Shown here in pieces: positions 15,425 through 22,897 of a stretch of 26,179 nucleotides of DNA. The stretch lies in the NCBI GenBank assembly GCA_013042025.1, contig JABDQY010000206.1, positions 1-26,179 of the forward strand. Direction: 5' to 3'. Source of the DNA: Bacteroidia bacterium (GTDB lineage Bacteria; Bacteroidota; Bacteroidia; NS11-12g; UBA9320). Under the pieces are notes generated by a model, which made no database searches, was not told the origin of the DNA, and worked only from the letters and a program-made list of their open reading frames with translations. How positions within the stretch are numbered: position 1 is the stretch's first letter; each line of letters opens with the position of its first letter. The position numbers and the translations under genes are program-made.

Positions 15425-15880
15425 ATGCAACAACAGATGTCACTCTATAGAACCACAAAAGGGTTCCAACAAAACCATAAAGCTACTGCTTTAAGATGCC
15501 AACACTGCGATTCAGATTTCTTAGCAAACCGAAGAACTGCTAAGTTTTGCAGTAGTTCATGTAGATCTCAATTTTGGATGGCTAAAAACGAAAAGAAAGT
15601 AATAACAATTGCTGTTCCTATTGATATTGACGATGCTTATCTTGACAAAATCAAGAATATGCTTATCAATTATAAATCAATTCAGGATACCCAAGAGCAG
15701 TCATCTTTGCAAACGTATCATGAAGAGCTATTCGCAACAGAAAAAGATTTAAGAAGTTTTATGGCTCAAGCAGGTTTTTCAGATTACAAAGTGCCAAAAC
15801 ATGACTTAGGAATCTACTACGATAAGGGCCTTACCATCAAGAAATTTGTTGACGGATGGGAAGTAAAAATCGCTAGCTAA
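15425..15880 (+). CDS. Hypothetical protein with N-terminal four-cysteine zinc ribbon
   Basis: 151 residues, function not recognised. Residues 25-46 contain CQHC, then the RRTAK turn, then CSSSC (Cys25, Cys28, Cys42, Cys46), a zinc-ribbon pattern resembling small bacterial nucleic-acid-binding fingers. Residues 55-75 (KVITIAVPIDIDDAYLDKI) look like a beta strand and helix start. The rest is polar and helical with a C-terminal GWEVKIAS strand. No signal peptide or membrane segment. A DNA- or RNA-binding role is an inference from the finger only. Initiation may be at 15425 or at 15437, four codons later. The gene is isolated from the pyrF group by a 73-nt spacer bearing a palindrome and a -7 element, and its stop is 2 nt from the convergent reductase stop. 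Confidence 0.7.
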   Translation: MQQQMSLYRTTKGFQQNHKATALRCQHCDSDFLANRRTAKFCSSSCRSQFWMAKNEKKVITIAVPIDIDDAYLDKIKNMLINYKSIQDTQEQSSLQTYHEELFATEKDLRSFMAQAGFSDYKVPKHDLGIYYDKGLTIKKFVDGWEVKIAS

Positions 15881-15882
15881 AC

Positions 15883-16971
15883 CTACTCAAAAACTAGATC
15901 AACGTCGTCGCTTAAAGGATGTGCTTGACAGGTTAAAATATAACCTTGGTCAATTTCTGCATCACTGAGACCTTCACGTTCATCCATACTTGCTTTACCG
16001 CTGCGTAATCGTGCTCTGCAAGTTGTACAAACACCTACAGTGCAACTATATGGCGGATCCAAACCAGCATCTTGTGTTGCAATCAAGATTGTTTCTTGAG
16101 GTTTAACTACAACTTCTTTTGTTTGACCGAATACTTCAACCTGAATTGTTCGTTCAACTACTTCTTCGCTATAGTTTAGTGGTTCGTCGGAATCAACTGT
16201 TGTGCTTTCTTCTTTACTTTTTGTGACAGCAGTGAAATACTCAACTGAAATATTTTCATCTCTAACTCCTGTTGCTTTCAGACCATCCTCTACTACCTTC
16301 ATCATAGCACTTGGCCCACATGTATAGTAAAAGGCTGTTGGGTAGTTTAGTCCTAATTCCTGTCGAATTAATTCTGAAACGCGTGATTCAGTTAAAAACC
16401 CAGTAAAACCATTCCAGTCTGCAGGAGGATTATCTAAACTATAAAAAACTTTAAAATTATCATTTGAGCTTTCCAATTGCTCCAACTCATCCTTAAAGAT
16501 GATACTATCAGCATCTCTGTTCGCATAAAATAAAAAACAGTTGGAGTTTGGTTCAGTTAGGAGAGCGGTCTTAATAATGCTTATTAGTGGCGTTATTCCA
16601 CTTCCTCCCCCAAATAGAAAATAGTTGTTGGTTGCCGTTGGGTTTGGTTCAAGAGTAAACTTACCCATAGGAGGCATTACGTCTAGTACATCCCCCGCTT
16701 TAACATTCCTATTTAAATGCGTGCTCATCCTTCCATCTTCAACTTGTTTAACAGCTATTGTTGGGTTGCTTTGGGTTATAGGACTTGAACAAACTGAATA
16801 AGATCGTCTTACTTCTTCGCCGTTTATTATAATGCTGAACGTAAGATATTGACCCGCCTTATATTCAAATTGTGATTTAAGTTCTGAAGGTATATCTAAT
16901 GTTATGCTAACTGCATCTTCAGTTTCTCTTTTTACACTTGAAACTGGAATTGAATAAAATCCTGCTGGCAT
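15883..16971 (-). CDS. FAD/NAD(P)H oxidoreductase with C-terminal 2Fe-2S ferredoxin domain (PaaE-like)
   Basis: 362-residue electron-transfer protein moving electrons from NAD(P)H through FAD to a plant-type 2Fe-2S centre. The FAD domain (about 1-110) has RRSYS (55-59). The nucleotide-binding domain has GGGSGITP (121-128) and YYTCGPSAMM (215-224). An acidic linker (about 250-272) leads to the ferredoxin domain with Cys310, Cys315, Cys318 and Cys348 in the CxxxxCxxC...C arrangement. The architecture equals PaaE of phenylacetyl-CoA epoxidase, but no paaABC genes are present, so it may serve another oxygenase or desaturase encoded elsewhere. Its ATG shares one base with the asd stop (TAATG), implying translational coupling. 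The gene is the last of a five-gene minus-strand series. Confidence 0.88.
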   Translation of the reverse strand: MPAGFYSIPVSSVKRETEDAVSITLDIPSELKSQFEYKAGQYLTFSIIINGEEVRRSYSVCSSPITQSNPTIAVKQVEDGRMSTHLNRNVKAGDVLDVMPPMGKFTLEPNPTATNNYFLFGGGSGITPLISIIKTALLTEPNSNCFLFYANRDADSIIFKDELEQLESSNDNFKVFYSLDNPPADWNGFTGFLTESRVSELIRQELGLNYPTAFYYTCGPSAMMKVVEDGLKATGVRDENISVEYFTAVTKSKEESTTVDSDEPLNYSEEVVERTIQVEVFGQTKEVVVKPQETILIATQDAGLDPPYSCTVGVCTTCRARLRSGKASMDEREGLSDAEIDQGYILTCQAHPLSDDVDLVFE

Positions 16972-17954
16972 TATTTCTTAATTAATTTTTCTAATATTTC
17001 GACTGCATTGGTAGCAGCCCCTTTTCTTAAATTATCTGCAACAATCCAAAGATTAATTGTATTTGATTGTGATTCGTCTTTTCGAATTCTTCCCACCATA
17101 ACTTCATCTCTATTCATAGCATGTAGCGGCATTGGGTATTCGTTCTTTACGAGGTCGTCAACAACTAAAATGCCTTCAGAATCATTCAAAATATCTTTAA
17201 CCTGAGGAACGCTCACCTCCTTTTTAAACTCTATATTTATTGACTCAGAATGACCCCCAACTACCGGAACCCTTACAGCAGTTGCTGTAATTGCAATTGA
17301 GTTGTCGCCTAAGATCTTTCTTGTTTCGTGAACCAGCTTCATTTCTTCTTTAGTGTAGCCGTTGTCCAAAAAGTCATCACAATGAGGAATACAATTTTTG
17401 TCAATAGGATAATTATATACCATATTTTTCGATTCCCCGTGTTTTCGCTCATCTTCCATCTGTTCTACTGCAGCCTTGCCTGTTCCGGTAACAGACTGAT
17501 ATGTAGAAATCACTAACCTCTTAATGGTAAATCGCTCATGAAGTGGGGCCAACGCCATTACCATTTGAATCGTTGAGCAATTAGGGTTGGCAATAATTTT
17601 ATTCTCAGATTTGATGGCATCAATATTGATTTGAGGAACAACTAATGGACAGTTTTTATCCATTCGCCATGCTGAAGAATTGTCGATTACTACGACTCCT
17701 CTTTCAGCAAATTTTGGAGCCCATTCAAGCGATGTGCTTCCTCCTGCCGAAAACAACGCAAAATCCAATGGTTGTTTTAATACTTTGTCAAGGGTAGTTG
17801 TTTTGTACACTTTTCCTTGATAAAAGATTTCTTTACCTTCTGATGCTTCGCTTGCTACAGGGTAAAGTGTATCAATTTTTATGTTTCTTTCTTCCAAGAT
17901 TTGCAACATGGTTCTTCCGACCATTCCTGTTGCACCTACTATGGCTAAGTTCAT
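16971..17954 (-). CDS. asd: Aspartate-semialdehyde dehydrogenase
   Basis: Reduces aspartyl phosphate to aspartate semialdehyde with NADPH, the branch point to lysine/diaminopimelate, threonine and methionine. 327 residues, the usual length. NADP-binding GATGMVG is at 7-13. The active-site block ANPNCSTIQ holds catalytic Cys126, QSVTGTGK (153-160) follows, and GGHSES gives His235; Arg228 in AVRVP binds substrate. The start ATG overlaps the end of the DAHP synthase gene by 4 nt (ATGA), and its stop overlaps the start of the reductase gene, so all three should be translated from one message. Confidence 0.96.
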   Translation of the reverse strand: MNLAIVGATGMVGRTMLQILEERNIKIDTLYPVASEASEGKEIFYQGKVYKTTTLDKVLKQPLDFALFSAGGSTSLEWAPKFAERGVVVIDNSSAWRMDKNCPLVVPQINIDAIKSENKIIANPNCSTIQMVMALAPLHERFTIKRLVISTYQSVTGTGKAAVEQMEDERKHGESKNMVYNYPIDKNCIPHCDDFLDNGYTKEEMKLVHETRKILGDNSIAITATAVRVPVVGGHSESINIEFKKEVSVPQVKDILNDSEGILVVDDLVKNEYPMPLHAMNRDEVMVGRIRKDESQSNTINLWIVADNLRKGAATNAVEILEKLIKK

Positions 17955-18799
17955 ATTCTTTCTGGTATTCTGCTAACTATATTTAAGCTTTTACCGCTTA
18001 AGTTAGCTTGTAATTTAAGCTCTTTTACAAGACCTTTTAGTTGGTCCAAATATAAGGACTGAAAACCATCTGACAACGCGTTTTCGGGTTGATTATGTAC
18101 TTCTATCATTAAGCCGTCTGCTCCTGCTGCAAGTGATGCAAGTGACATGGGCTTTATCAAACTGCGTTTCCCTGTTCCCTGGCTCGGGTCAGCAATTATT
18201 GGCAAATGGCTTAATTCTTTAACTAAAGGAATTGAAGCTATGTCCATTGTGTTTCTTGCAGAAGTATCAAATGTCCTAATTCCTCTTTCACACAGAATAA
18301 TATTTTCATTACCTCCTAACATAATGTACTCTGCAGCAAGCAACCATTCATTTATTGTTGAAGACATTCCTCTTTTTAACAATACGGGTTTGTCTAGCTT
18401 ACCCAGTTCCTTTAAAAATTGATAGTTCTTCATATTACGGGACCCAACCTGTAAAATGTCAGCATAAGGATACACTTCTTCAATAAGCGAGGTGTCCAAA
18501 ACTTCGGTAACAACTTTTAAATTGTACTTTGTAGAGGCCTTGTTCAAAATTTGAAGACCTTCTTTTTGTAATCCTTGAAAAGAATATGGAGACGACCTCG
18601 GTTTATATGCACCTCCTCTAATAAATTTAATGCCTATTTGAGAAATGTGTCTGGCTATTTCGTCCAATTGTTCATCTGACTCTACAGCACATGGACCTGC
18701 TATTAAACACAGGTCATCACCTCCTATTGTATCATTTCCAATGGATATAATACTGTCTTCGTTTTTATTGTGTCTTGAAACAAGTTTAAATTCTGACAT
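17951..18799 (-). CDS. aroF: 3-deoxy-7-phosphoheptulonate (DAHP) synthase, KDO8PS-like type I-beta, no regulatory domain
   Basis: Condenses phosphoenolpyruvate with erythrose 4-phosphate, the first step of the shikimate pathway. 282 residues of bare TIM barrel. Metal and substrate residues are visible: AGPCAVES (34-41, Cys37 metal ligand), RGGAYKPRSSPYSFQG (61-76), GSRNM (119-123), LKRGMS (141-146), DPSQGTGKR (204-212) and EVH (233-235). The KPRxSPY sequence distinguishes DAHP synthase from KDO8P synthase. There is no N-terminal ferredoxin-like/ACT domain and no fused chorismate mutase, the usual sources of feedback control in this group. Only about 28 residues precede the barrel. A near-match to a -7 element followed by TAGCG abuts the ATG. 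The 3' end overlaps asd by 4 nt. Confidence 0.93.
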   Translation of the reverse strand: MSEFKLVSRHNKNEDSIISIGNDTIGGDDLCLIAGPCAVESDEQLDEIARHISQIGIKFIRGGAYKPRSSPYSFQGLQKEGLQILNKASTKYNLKVVTEVLDTSLIEEVYPYADILQVGSRNMKNYQFLKELGKLDKPVLLKRGMSSTINEWLLAAEYIMLGGNENIILCERGIRTFDTSARNTMDIASIPLVKELSHLPIIADPSQGTGKRSLIKPMSLASLAAGADGLMIEVHNQPENALSDGFQSLYLDQLKGLVKELKLQANLSGKSLNIVSRIPERI

Positions 18800-18823
18800 C
18801 GCTACAAAATAAACAGATAGTTT

Positions 18824-20212
18824 TTAATTCAGTTTGGTATATGTTACAGAAACTTTAATTCCTCCATTTGTTGGGTCTGTATTGAGGACGGCTCTCGATG
18901 GAGTAATTGGGAAATCTGAAGGAACAGAAATATAAAATCCTCTAAAATCGTTGTAACCGGTTTCAATATACTGGTCAACTAAGTGTTGTAAATGCCTATT
19001 AAAGTGAAACTCATATTTGTTTTCACTTGAAACATATGTTCCACCATAGTTGTGATATCCAACCCAATCATTTGGTGTAAATAAGAAATCAATATAGTCG
19101 ATTATGGAAACACTTCTGTCGCTCCCCGATGAATCTGGCTGAAGTAAAGTAAGCCGAATTGGCTCTTTAAAATCCGTTGTAACCGAGCCTGCGTTAAGCT
19201 TAACTTCCAGTTTTGCTTCATTAATCACTATTTTTTCACCTTTTTGAATAATTGAATCAATCCCTGGTACATCCACCCTCACTTTTGCACCCCCTAAAGA
19301 TTGAACATAGGTAAGGTTGTAAGATCCACTCGAAGCTCCTTTTTGGGTAGTTATATAGCTTGGTTGGGAAATAATATCATAGTAGTTGATTCGTTCAGAA
19401 ATATTGCCCAATGGCAAATTAAAGCTCAACGAGTCTTCGTAATACAATGTCAAGTTTGAACTACTATTAAAAGCCTCCACTCCTACAATTACACCATCAC
19501 CTGATATCACCGATTTTGGAACAAGCACCAACCCTTTTAAGTAGCTTAAGAAATCATCGTTGCTGTTAAATATTGTTGCAGACTGGTCAAGCAGTTCTTG
19601 GCCGAAGGTGTTGTCTAACCTAAATCTTAGTTGTGGAGCCAATCGCGATGTGTCTCCATTGAACTGAATTGTTGAGCTATCAAAAAAACCTAAACTGCCC
19701 GTAAATGATCCCACTTTTGTTCCAAGCATTGGGTCGAAATTCGAGAAATATTGTTTCTCTGATTCAACGTCTTCGTCTAATTTATACACCTCAATTTCAA
19801 TTACAGAGTTAAGGTCTCCATAGCGAAGCACATTCTCAACACCTCCCAATACTTGGGCTTTATCGTATTTAAGAGTCAACGTCACAGAATCTATGGTCTT
19901 AGAGCTAAAGTCAGAACCGAACTCTATTAGTGTAGGTTGTATAATTAGGTTTGCTCGACTTTGACCAAATTCAGGGTCATCTAGAATACCTATGATATTA
20001 GTATTTAAGGAGTCTGTCTTCAGAGAATCTTCATTAACCGTTCTGCATTCAATATCAATGAAATTCTCTGTTATCGCTCCTTTCAGTCCTCCATTCTGAG
20101 GAATAAATCCAAGTCCTATATCTGAACTCTCCTTTTTGCATCCCCAAAAAACGAGCAAAAAGAAAAGGGGCATTAACCCCTTAGCTCTTATGTTTGTAAA
20201 TAGATTAATCAC
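18824..20212 (-). CDS. DUF4270-family lipoprotein
   Basis: 462-residue secreted protein. The N-terminus (MINLFTNIRAKGLMPLFFLL) leads to a lipobox-like FWGC with Cys25, an unusual but acceptable box for Bacteroidota, and the KKESSD that follows is polar. The early mature region (GLGFIPQNG, then DIECRTVNEDSLKTDS and LGILDDPEFGQSRANLI-type residues) is typical of DUF4270. Later regions are beta-rich with many Ser, Thr and Asn. The C-terminus contains a FHFNRHLQHLVDQYIETG segment. No function is established; a surface or periplasmic location is inferred from the signal. Only 5 nt separate it from the upstream starch-synthase-like gene, an arrangement known to recur in Flavobacteriia. Confidence 0.85.
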   Translation of the reverse strand: MINLFTNIRAKGLMPLFFLLVFWGCKKESSDIGLGFIPQNGGLKGAITENFIDIECRTVNEDSLKTDSLNTNIIGILDDPEFGQSRANLIIQPTLIEFGSDFSSKTIDSVTLTLKYDKAQVLGGVENVLRYGDLNSVIEIEVYKLDEDVESEKQYFSNFDPMLGTKVGSFTGSLGFFDSSTIQFNGDTSRLAPQLRFRLDNTFGQELLDQSATIFNSNDDFLSYLKGLVLVPKSVISGDGVIVGVEAFNSSSNLTLYYEDSLSFNLPLGNISERINYYDIISQPSYITTQKGASSGSYNLTYVQSLGGAKVRVDVPGIDSIIQKGEKIVINEAKLEVKLNAGSVTTDFKEPIRLTLLQPDSSGSDRSVSIIDYIDFLFTPNDWVGYHNYGGTYVSSENKYEFHFNRHLQHLVDQYIETGYNDFRGFYISVPSDFPITPSRAVLNTDPTNGGIKVSVTYTKLN

Positions 20213-20217
20213 TTTTG

Positions 20218-21039
20218 TTAATTTCCAGACAACAATGAATTGTAGAAATTCAAATAATTATCTGCTAGTTCATCATCTGTATGATTTAATATTGGTTTCT
20301 CAAAATCCGTTAGTTTTTGTTCCACCTCAGGATTTATGTCATCACATCGCACTACTGCGTCTGCATGAGCAATTCCACCCATATGCAAGCTAGTACAATC
20401 TGCCTTTGCAAAAGGTTCCAATTCTTGATCCTCAATATAATTTAACCCTGCTTTACGCATAAAGTCAGTTCCTAAATCCTCATTGAAATCGTTTTCATAA
20501 ACTGAATATACAATCTTTGAATTTGAGAATACTGGCTCGTCTTTATAAAGCGTTTTCAAATAAAGTGGTATTAAACTAGTCATCCATCCTTGACAGTGAA
20601 TAATGTCTGGGTACCACCCTAATTTTTTAACTGTCTCTAAAGCTCCTTTACAAAAGAAAATTGTTCTTTCATCATTGTCTTCAAAGAAGTTGTCGTCTTG
20701 ATCATTGTAAACGAATTTTCTGTGAAAAAAATCTTCGTTGTCTAAGAAATAAACTTGCATCTTAGTGTTTGGAATAGATGCAACCTTAATTGTAAGTGGG
20801 TTGTCATTGTCGTCAATAGTAATGTTCATACCAGACAAGCGAACAACTTCATGTAATCTGTTTCGTCTTTCGTTAATGACACCAAATCGTGGAACTAGTA
20901 TCCTAACTTCGTTGTCTTTTTCTTGAATTTTTTGAGGTAAATATCTAGCTATTTCTGCTAAAGGTGTGTCTCCATCTAAAAATGGTCTCATTTCTGAGGA
21001 GATAAAAAGAATTTTTTTTCTTTCCTGTGTATTATCCAT
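20218..21039 (-). CDS. Glycogen/starch-synthase-like GT5 N-terminal domain protein, probably degenerate
   Basis: 273 residues, matching only the N-terminal Rossmann domain of GlgA/starch synthase; full enzymes are about 480 residues, with a second domain that binds ADP-glucose. The start resembles the family (ILFISSEMRPFLDGDTPLAEIARYLP, 10-35), but the Lys-x-Gly-Gly loop expected before LAE is replaced by DGDTP. PDIIHCQGW (144-152) corresponds to the conserved DVVHxHDW block, and YLKTLY follows. With the nucleotide-sugar domain and the KxGG loop missing, catalytic glycogen synthesis is unlikely, although databases often name such proteins glycogen synthase. It is divergent from panC and directly upstream of DUF4270. 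I think it is a conserved regulatory or structural relative, but its role is unknown. Confidence 0.75.
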   Translation of the reverse strand: MDNTQERKKILFISSEMRPFLDGDTPLAEIARYLPQKIQEKDNEVRILVPRFGVINERRNRLHEVVRLSGMNITIDDNDNPLTIKVASIPNTKMQVYFLDNEDFFHRKFVYNDQDDNFFEDNDERTIFFCKGALETVKKLGWYPDIIHCQGWMTSLIPLYLKTLYKDEPVFSNSKIVYSVYENDFNEDLGTDFMRKAGLNYIEDQELEPFAKADCTSLHMGGIAHADAVVRCDDINPEVEQKLTDFEKPILNHTDDELADNYLNFYNSLLSGN

Positions 21040-21063
21040 AGAACGTCTTAATGTTTACAATTG

Positions 21064-21071
21064 CAAAGATA
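21064..21071 (-). promoter_or_regulatory. Putative -7 element for the GT5-like/DUF4270 operon
   Basis: Minus-strand TATCTTTG matches TAnnTTTG and ends 24 nt before the ATG at 21039. A TTG lies about 24 nt further upstream, slightly longer than the usual spacing. It sits in the 93-nt spacer shared with panC. Confidence 0.45.
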
Positions 21072-21132
21072 CCAACATAATGGTTGATATTCGTACAACG
21101 TAACTCTTGTTTGTTAAGTATTTTTTTCGTAT

Positions 21133-21981
21133 ATGCATATAATCAAATCTGCCTCAATTCTGACAGAGTATCTAACTAATTTACGTAGCTCTGACAAAAA
21201 TGTTACAGTTGGTTTCGTTCCAACCATGGGAGCTTTACACGAAGGACATTCATCACTTATTGATGAAAGTGTGAGATCTAATTCAATTACCGTTTGCAGC
21301 ATCTTTGTAAATCCCACTCAATTTGGTGAAGAAAATGATTTAGTTACCTACCCAAAACCAATTGAAAATGATATTGCACTATTAATAAAACACAAATGTG
21401 ATGTTCTGTTTCTTCCAAGTGTAGAAGAGGTTTATCCAGACCAATTTGAAGCTACTGTGTTCGATTTGGATGGTATTGATTTTAAAATTGAAGGGGCAAG
21501 CAGACCAGGACATTTTCAAGGCGTATGTAATGTTATTGCTCGTTTTCTACAAATTATAAATCCTGAAATTGCTTACTTTGGTCAAAAAGACTTTCAGCAA
21601 ACTGTAGTTGTAAAAAAGCTAGTTCAAATTCTACAATCCAAAACTAAAATTGCAGTAGTTCCTATCAAAAGAGAACCGCATGGTCTAGCTCAAAGTTCTC
21701 GAAATGTTCGCTTGTCCAAAAAAGGCAGACAAAATGCTGCATTTATTTACAAGGCCATTAGCCAAGTAAAGGAAGATTATAAATCTCTTGGTCTGCAAGA
21801 AAGTGTTGCTAAAGCAATTCAATTTATTAACGCTCAAAAAGGAGCCAAAGTTGATTACTTATTGGCAGTAGACACCACCACCTTAAATGAAGTAACTAAT
21901 GTAAGTGATGCAAATGAGGTAGCTGTTTTAACTGTAGTTGAATACGAAGGAGTTCGGTTATTGGACAACATTATTCTATAA
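21133..21981 (+). CDS. panC: Pantoate--beta-alanine ligase (pantothenate synthetase)
   Basis: Joins pantoate and beta-alanine with ATP to form pantothenate, in the cytoplasm. 282 residues. The HIGH-like nucleotide motif is in PTMGALHEGH (30-39). IFVNPTQFGE (57-66), GASRPGHFQGV (121-131) and YFGQKDFQQ (148-156) are typical, and the C-terminal KMSKS-like region is REPHGLAQSSRN (180-191). In that last block the usual Met before SSRN is Gln and the third position is His, a mild departure. In many Bacteroidota panD follows; here the next gene is an initiator tRNA. The gene is divergent from the GT5-like gene. Confidence 0.95.
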   Translation: MHIIKSASILTEYLTNLRSSDKNVTVGFVPTMGALHEGHSSLIDESVRSNSITVCSIFVNPTQFGEENDLVTYPKPIENDIALLIKHKCDVLFLPSVEEVYPDQFEATVFDLDGIDFKIEGASRPGHFQGVCNVIARFLQIINPEIAYFGQKDFQQTVVVKKLVQILQSKTKIAVVPIKREPHGLAQSSRNVRLSKKGRQNAAFIYKAISQVKEDYKSLGLQESVAKAIQFINAQKGAKVDYLLAVDTTTLNEVTNVSDANEVAVLTVVEYEGVRLLDNIIL

Positions 21982-21999
21982 AAAATAACTTAAAAATAA

Positions 22000-22030
22000 T
22001 TGTGCAAGGAGTTAATATAAACTACCTTTG
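22000..22030 (+). promoter_or_regulatory. Promoter of the initiator tRNA gene
   Basis: TTG at 22000-22002 and TACCTTTG at 22023-22030 are 20 nt apart, an excellent match to the Bacteroidota -33/-7 pattern. The -7 element ends 10 nt before the mature tRNA. This is the best promoter in the window. Confidence 0.7.
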
Positions 22031-22040
22031 CAGCCAACAT

Positions 22041-22112
<72 letters not shown>

Positions 22113-22123
22113 CTAGCTCTTAT

Positions 22124-22152
22124 AAAGTCTCGCCTAACGGCGGGACTTTTTT
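22124..22152 (+). terminator. Intrinsic terminator after tRNA-fMet
   Basis: An 11-bp stem (AAAGTCTCGCC at 22124-22134 with GGCGGGACTTT at 22139-22149, one G:T pair) closes the loop TAAC and is followed by more T residues. Confidence 0.88.
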
Positions 22153-22180
22153 ATTAGAAAAAATCTTTTGAATACTTCTT

Positions 22181-22810
22181 TTATAACAAGGTTCTGGCTT
22201 TTAAATCCAGCTCAATTTCAACCTCGTTGGCTACTCTTATCAAGCCCATTGCTGGGGTAGGTGGAACAATATTAAAATCAGTCATTTTTAAGTGCTTGGT
22301 ACCTGAAAAATGATATTGTTGATTTGAAAGCTTTTTAGCTTTGATAATTAAGTTTACAACCTTGCTGTTTCCTGCTATTGTGATTTTTGCCTTTCCACTT
22401 GTGGTATAGGATTTATTTTGATCCGCTAAAAAATTGGTGTTGTTGCTAAGATCTACACTAAGTAATTGTACTGTAATTTTGGGGTGCCTTTTTGCTTTCA
22501 ATGCAGAATGCATTTCTCCCGTAATTATGCCTAATCCACAATCAAATGATTTGGTTTTTAACTCTAATAATGCATTAGTAAAAGTAAAAGTATCGTTGCA
22601 TACCTCAAATAGCACTTCCTTTTCTGTTTGAATTAGTTCATTGCAGTCACATTGATAATCAGACACATTGCTGGTTCCGCTGAGTATAAGCTTACTTGAG
22701 TCATCTATAGAATAGTTAAGGCGAACAGATTTTGATGAACCTGCTAGCAAAGAAATAGTCAAAAAAACTACCATTAAAAGTGGCTTTATTGTACGGTTTG
22801 CTCGCTTCAT
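22181..22810 (-). CDS. YceI-family periplasmic protein, four-cysteine variant
   Basis: 209 residues with an N-terminal signal peptide (about 1-24, MVVFLTISLLAGSS region) and a lipocalin-like YceI barrel. Family features are LILSGTSNVSDYQC, a GEMHSALKAKRHPKI segment, VNLIIKAKKL and KMTDFNIVPPTPAMGLIRV. YceI proteins bind isoprenoid or other amphiphilic molecules in a hydrophobic barrel. The mature part has four cysteines (54, 56, 71 and 91), including a CDC pair; in the periplasm these could form disulfides or bind metal, and the sister YceI in this window lacks them. It is downstream of the porin-like gene but separated from it by a strong terminator, so it probably has its own promoter. Ligand unknown. 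Confidence 0.85.
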   Translation of the reverse strand: MKRANRTIKPLLMVVFLTISLLAGSSKSVRLNYSIDDSSKLILSGTSNVSDYQCDCNELIQTEKEVLFEVCNDTFTFTNALLELKTKSFDCGLGIITGEMHSALKAKRHPKITVQLLSVDLSNNTNFLADQNKSYTTSGKAKITIAGNSKVVNLIIKAKKLSNQQYHFSGTKHLKMTDFNIVPPTPAMGLIRVANEVEIELDLKARTLL

Positions 22811-22827
22811 TGATTTTTCAATAATAC

Positions 22828-22864
22828 AAAAAATAGCAGCACTCTTTTATAGGGTGCTGCTATT
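22828..22864 (-). terminator. Intrinsic terminator after the porin-like gene
   Basis: A 13-bp stem pairs 22832-22844 with 22852-22864 (core GCAGCAC/GTGCTGC, one G:T pair) around a 7-nt loop. On the minus strand the stem is followed by TTTTTT, so it acts for the porin-like gene, 34 nt after its stop codon. Confidence 0.88.
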
Positions 22865-22897
22865 AGTCAATCTAATTTTCTATTTGGTTTAAAGGTT

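Noticed and set aside
20218..21039. Frameshifted full-length glycogen synthase
   Set aside because: No remnant of the second GT-B domain follows; DUF4270 starts 5 nt later in good order, so the short form appears native.
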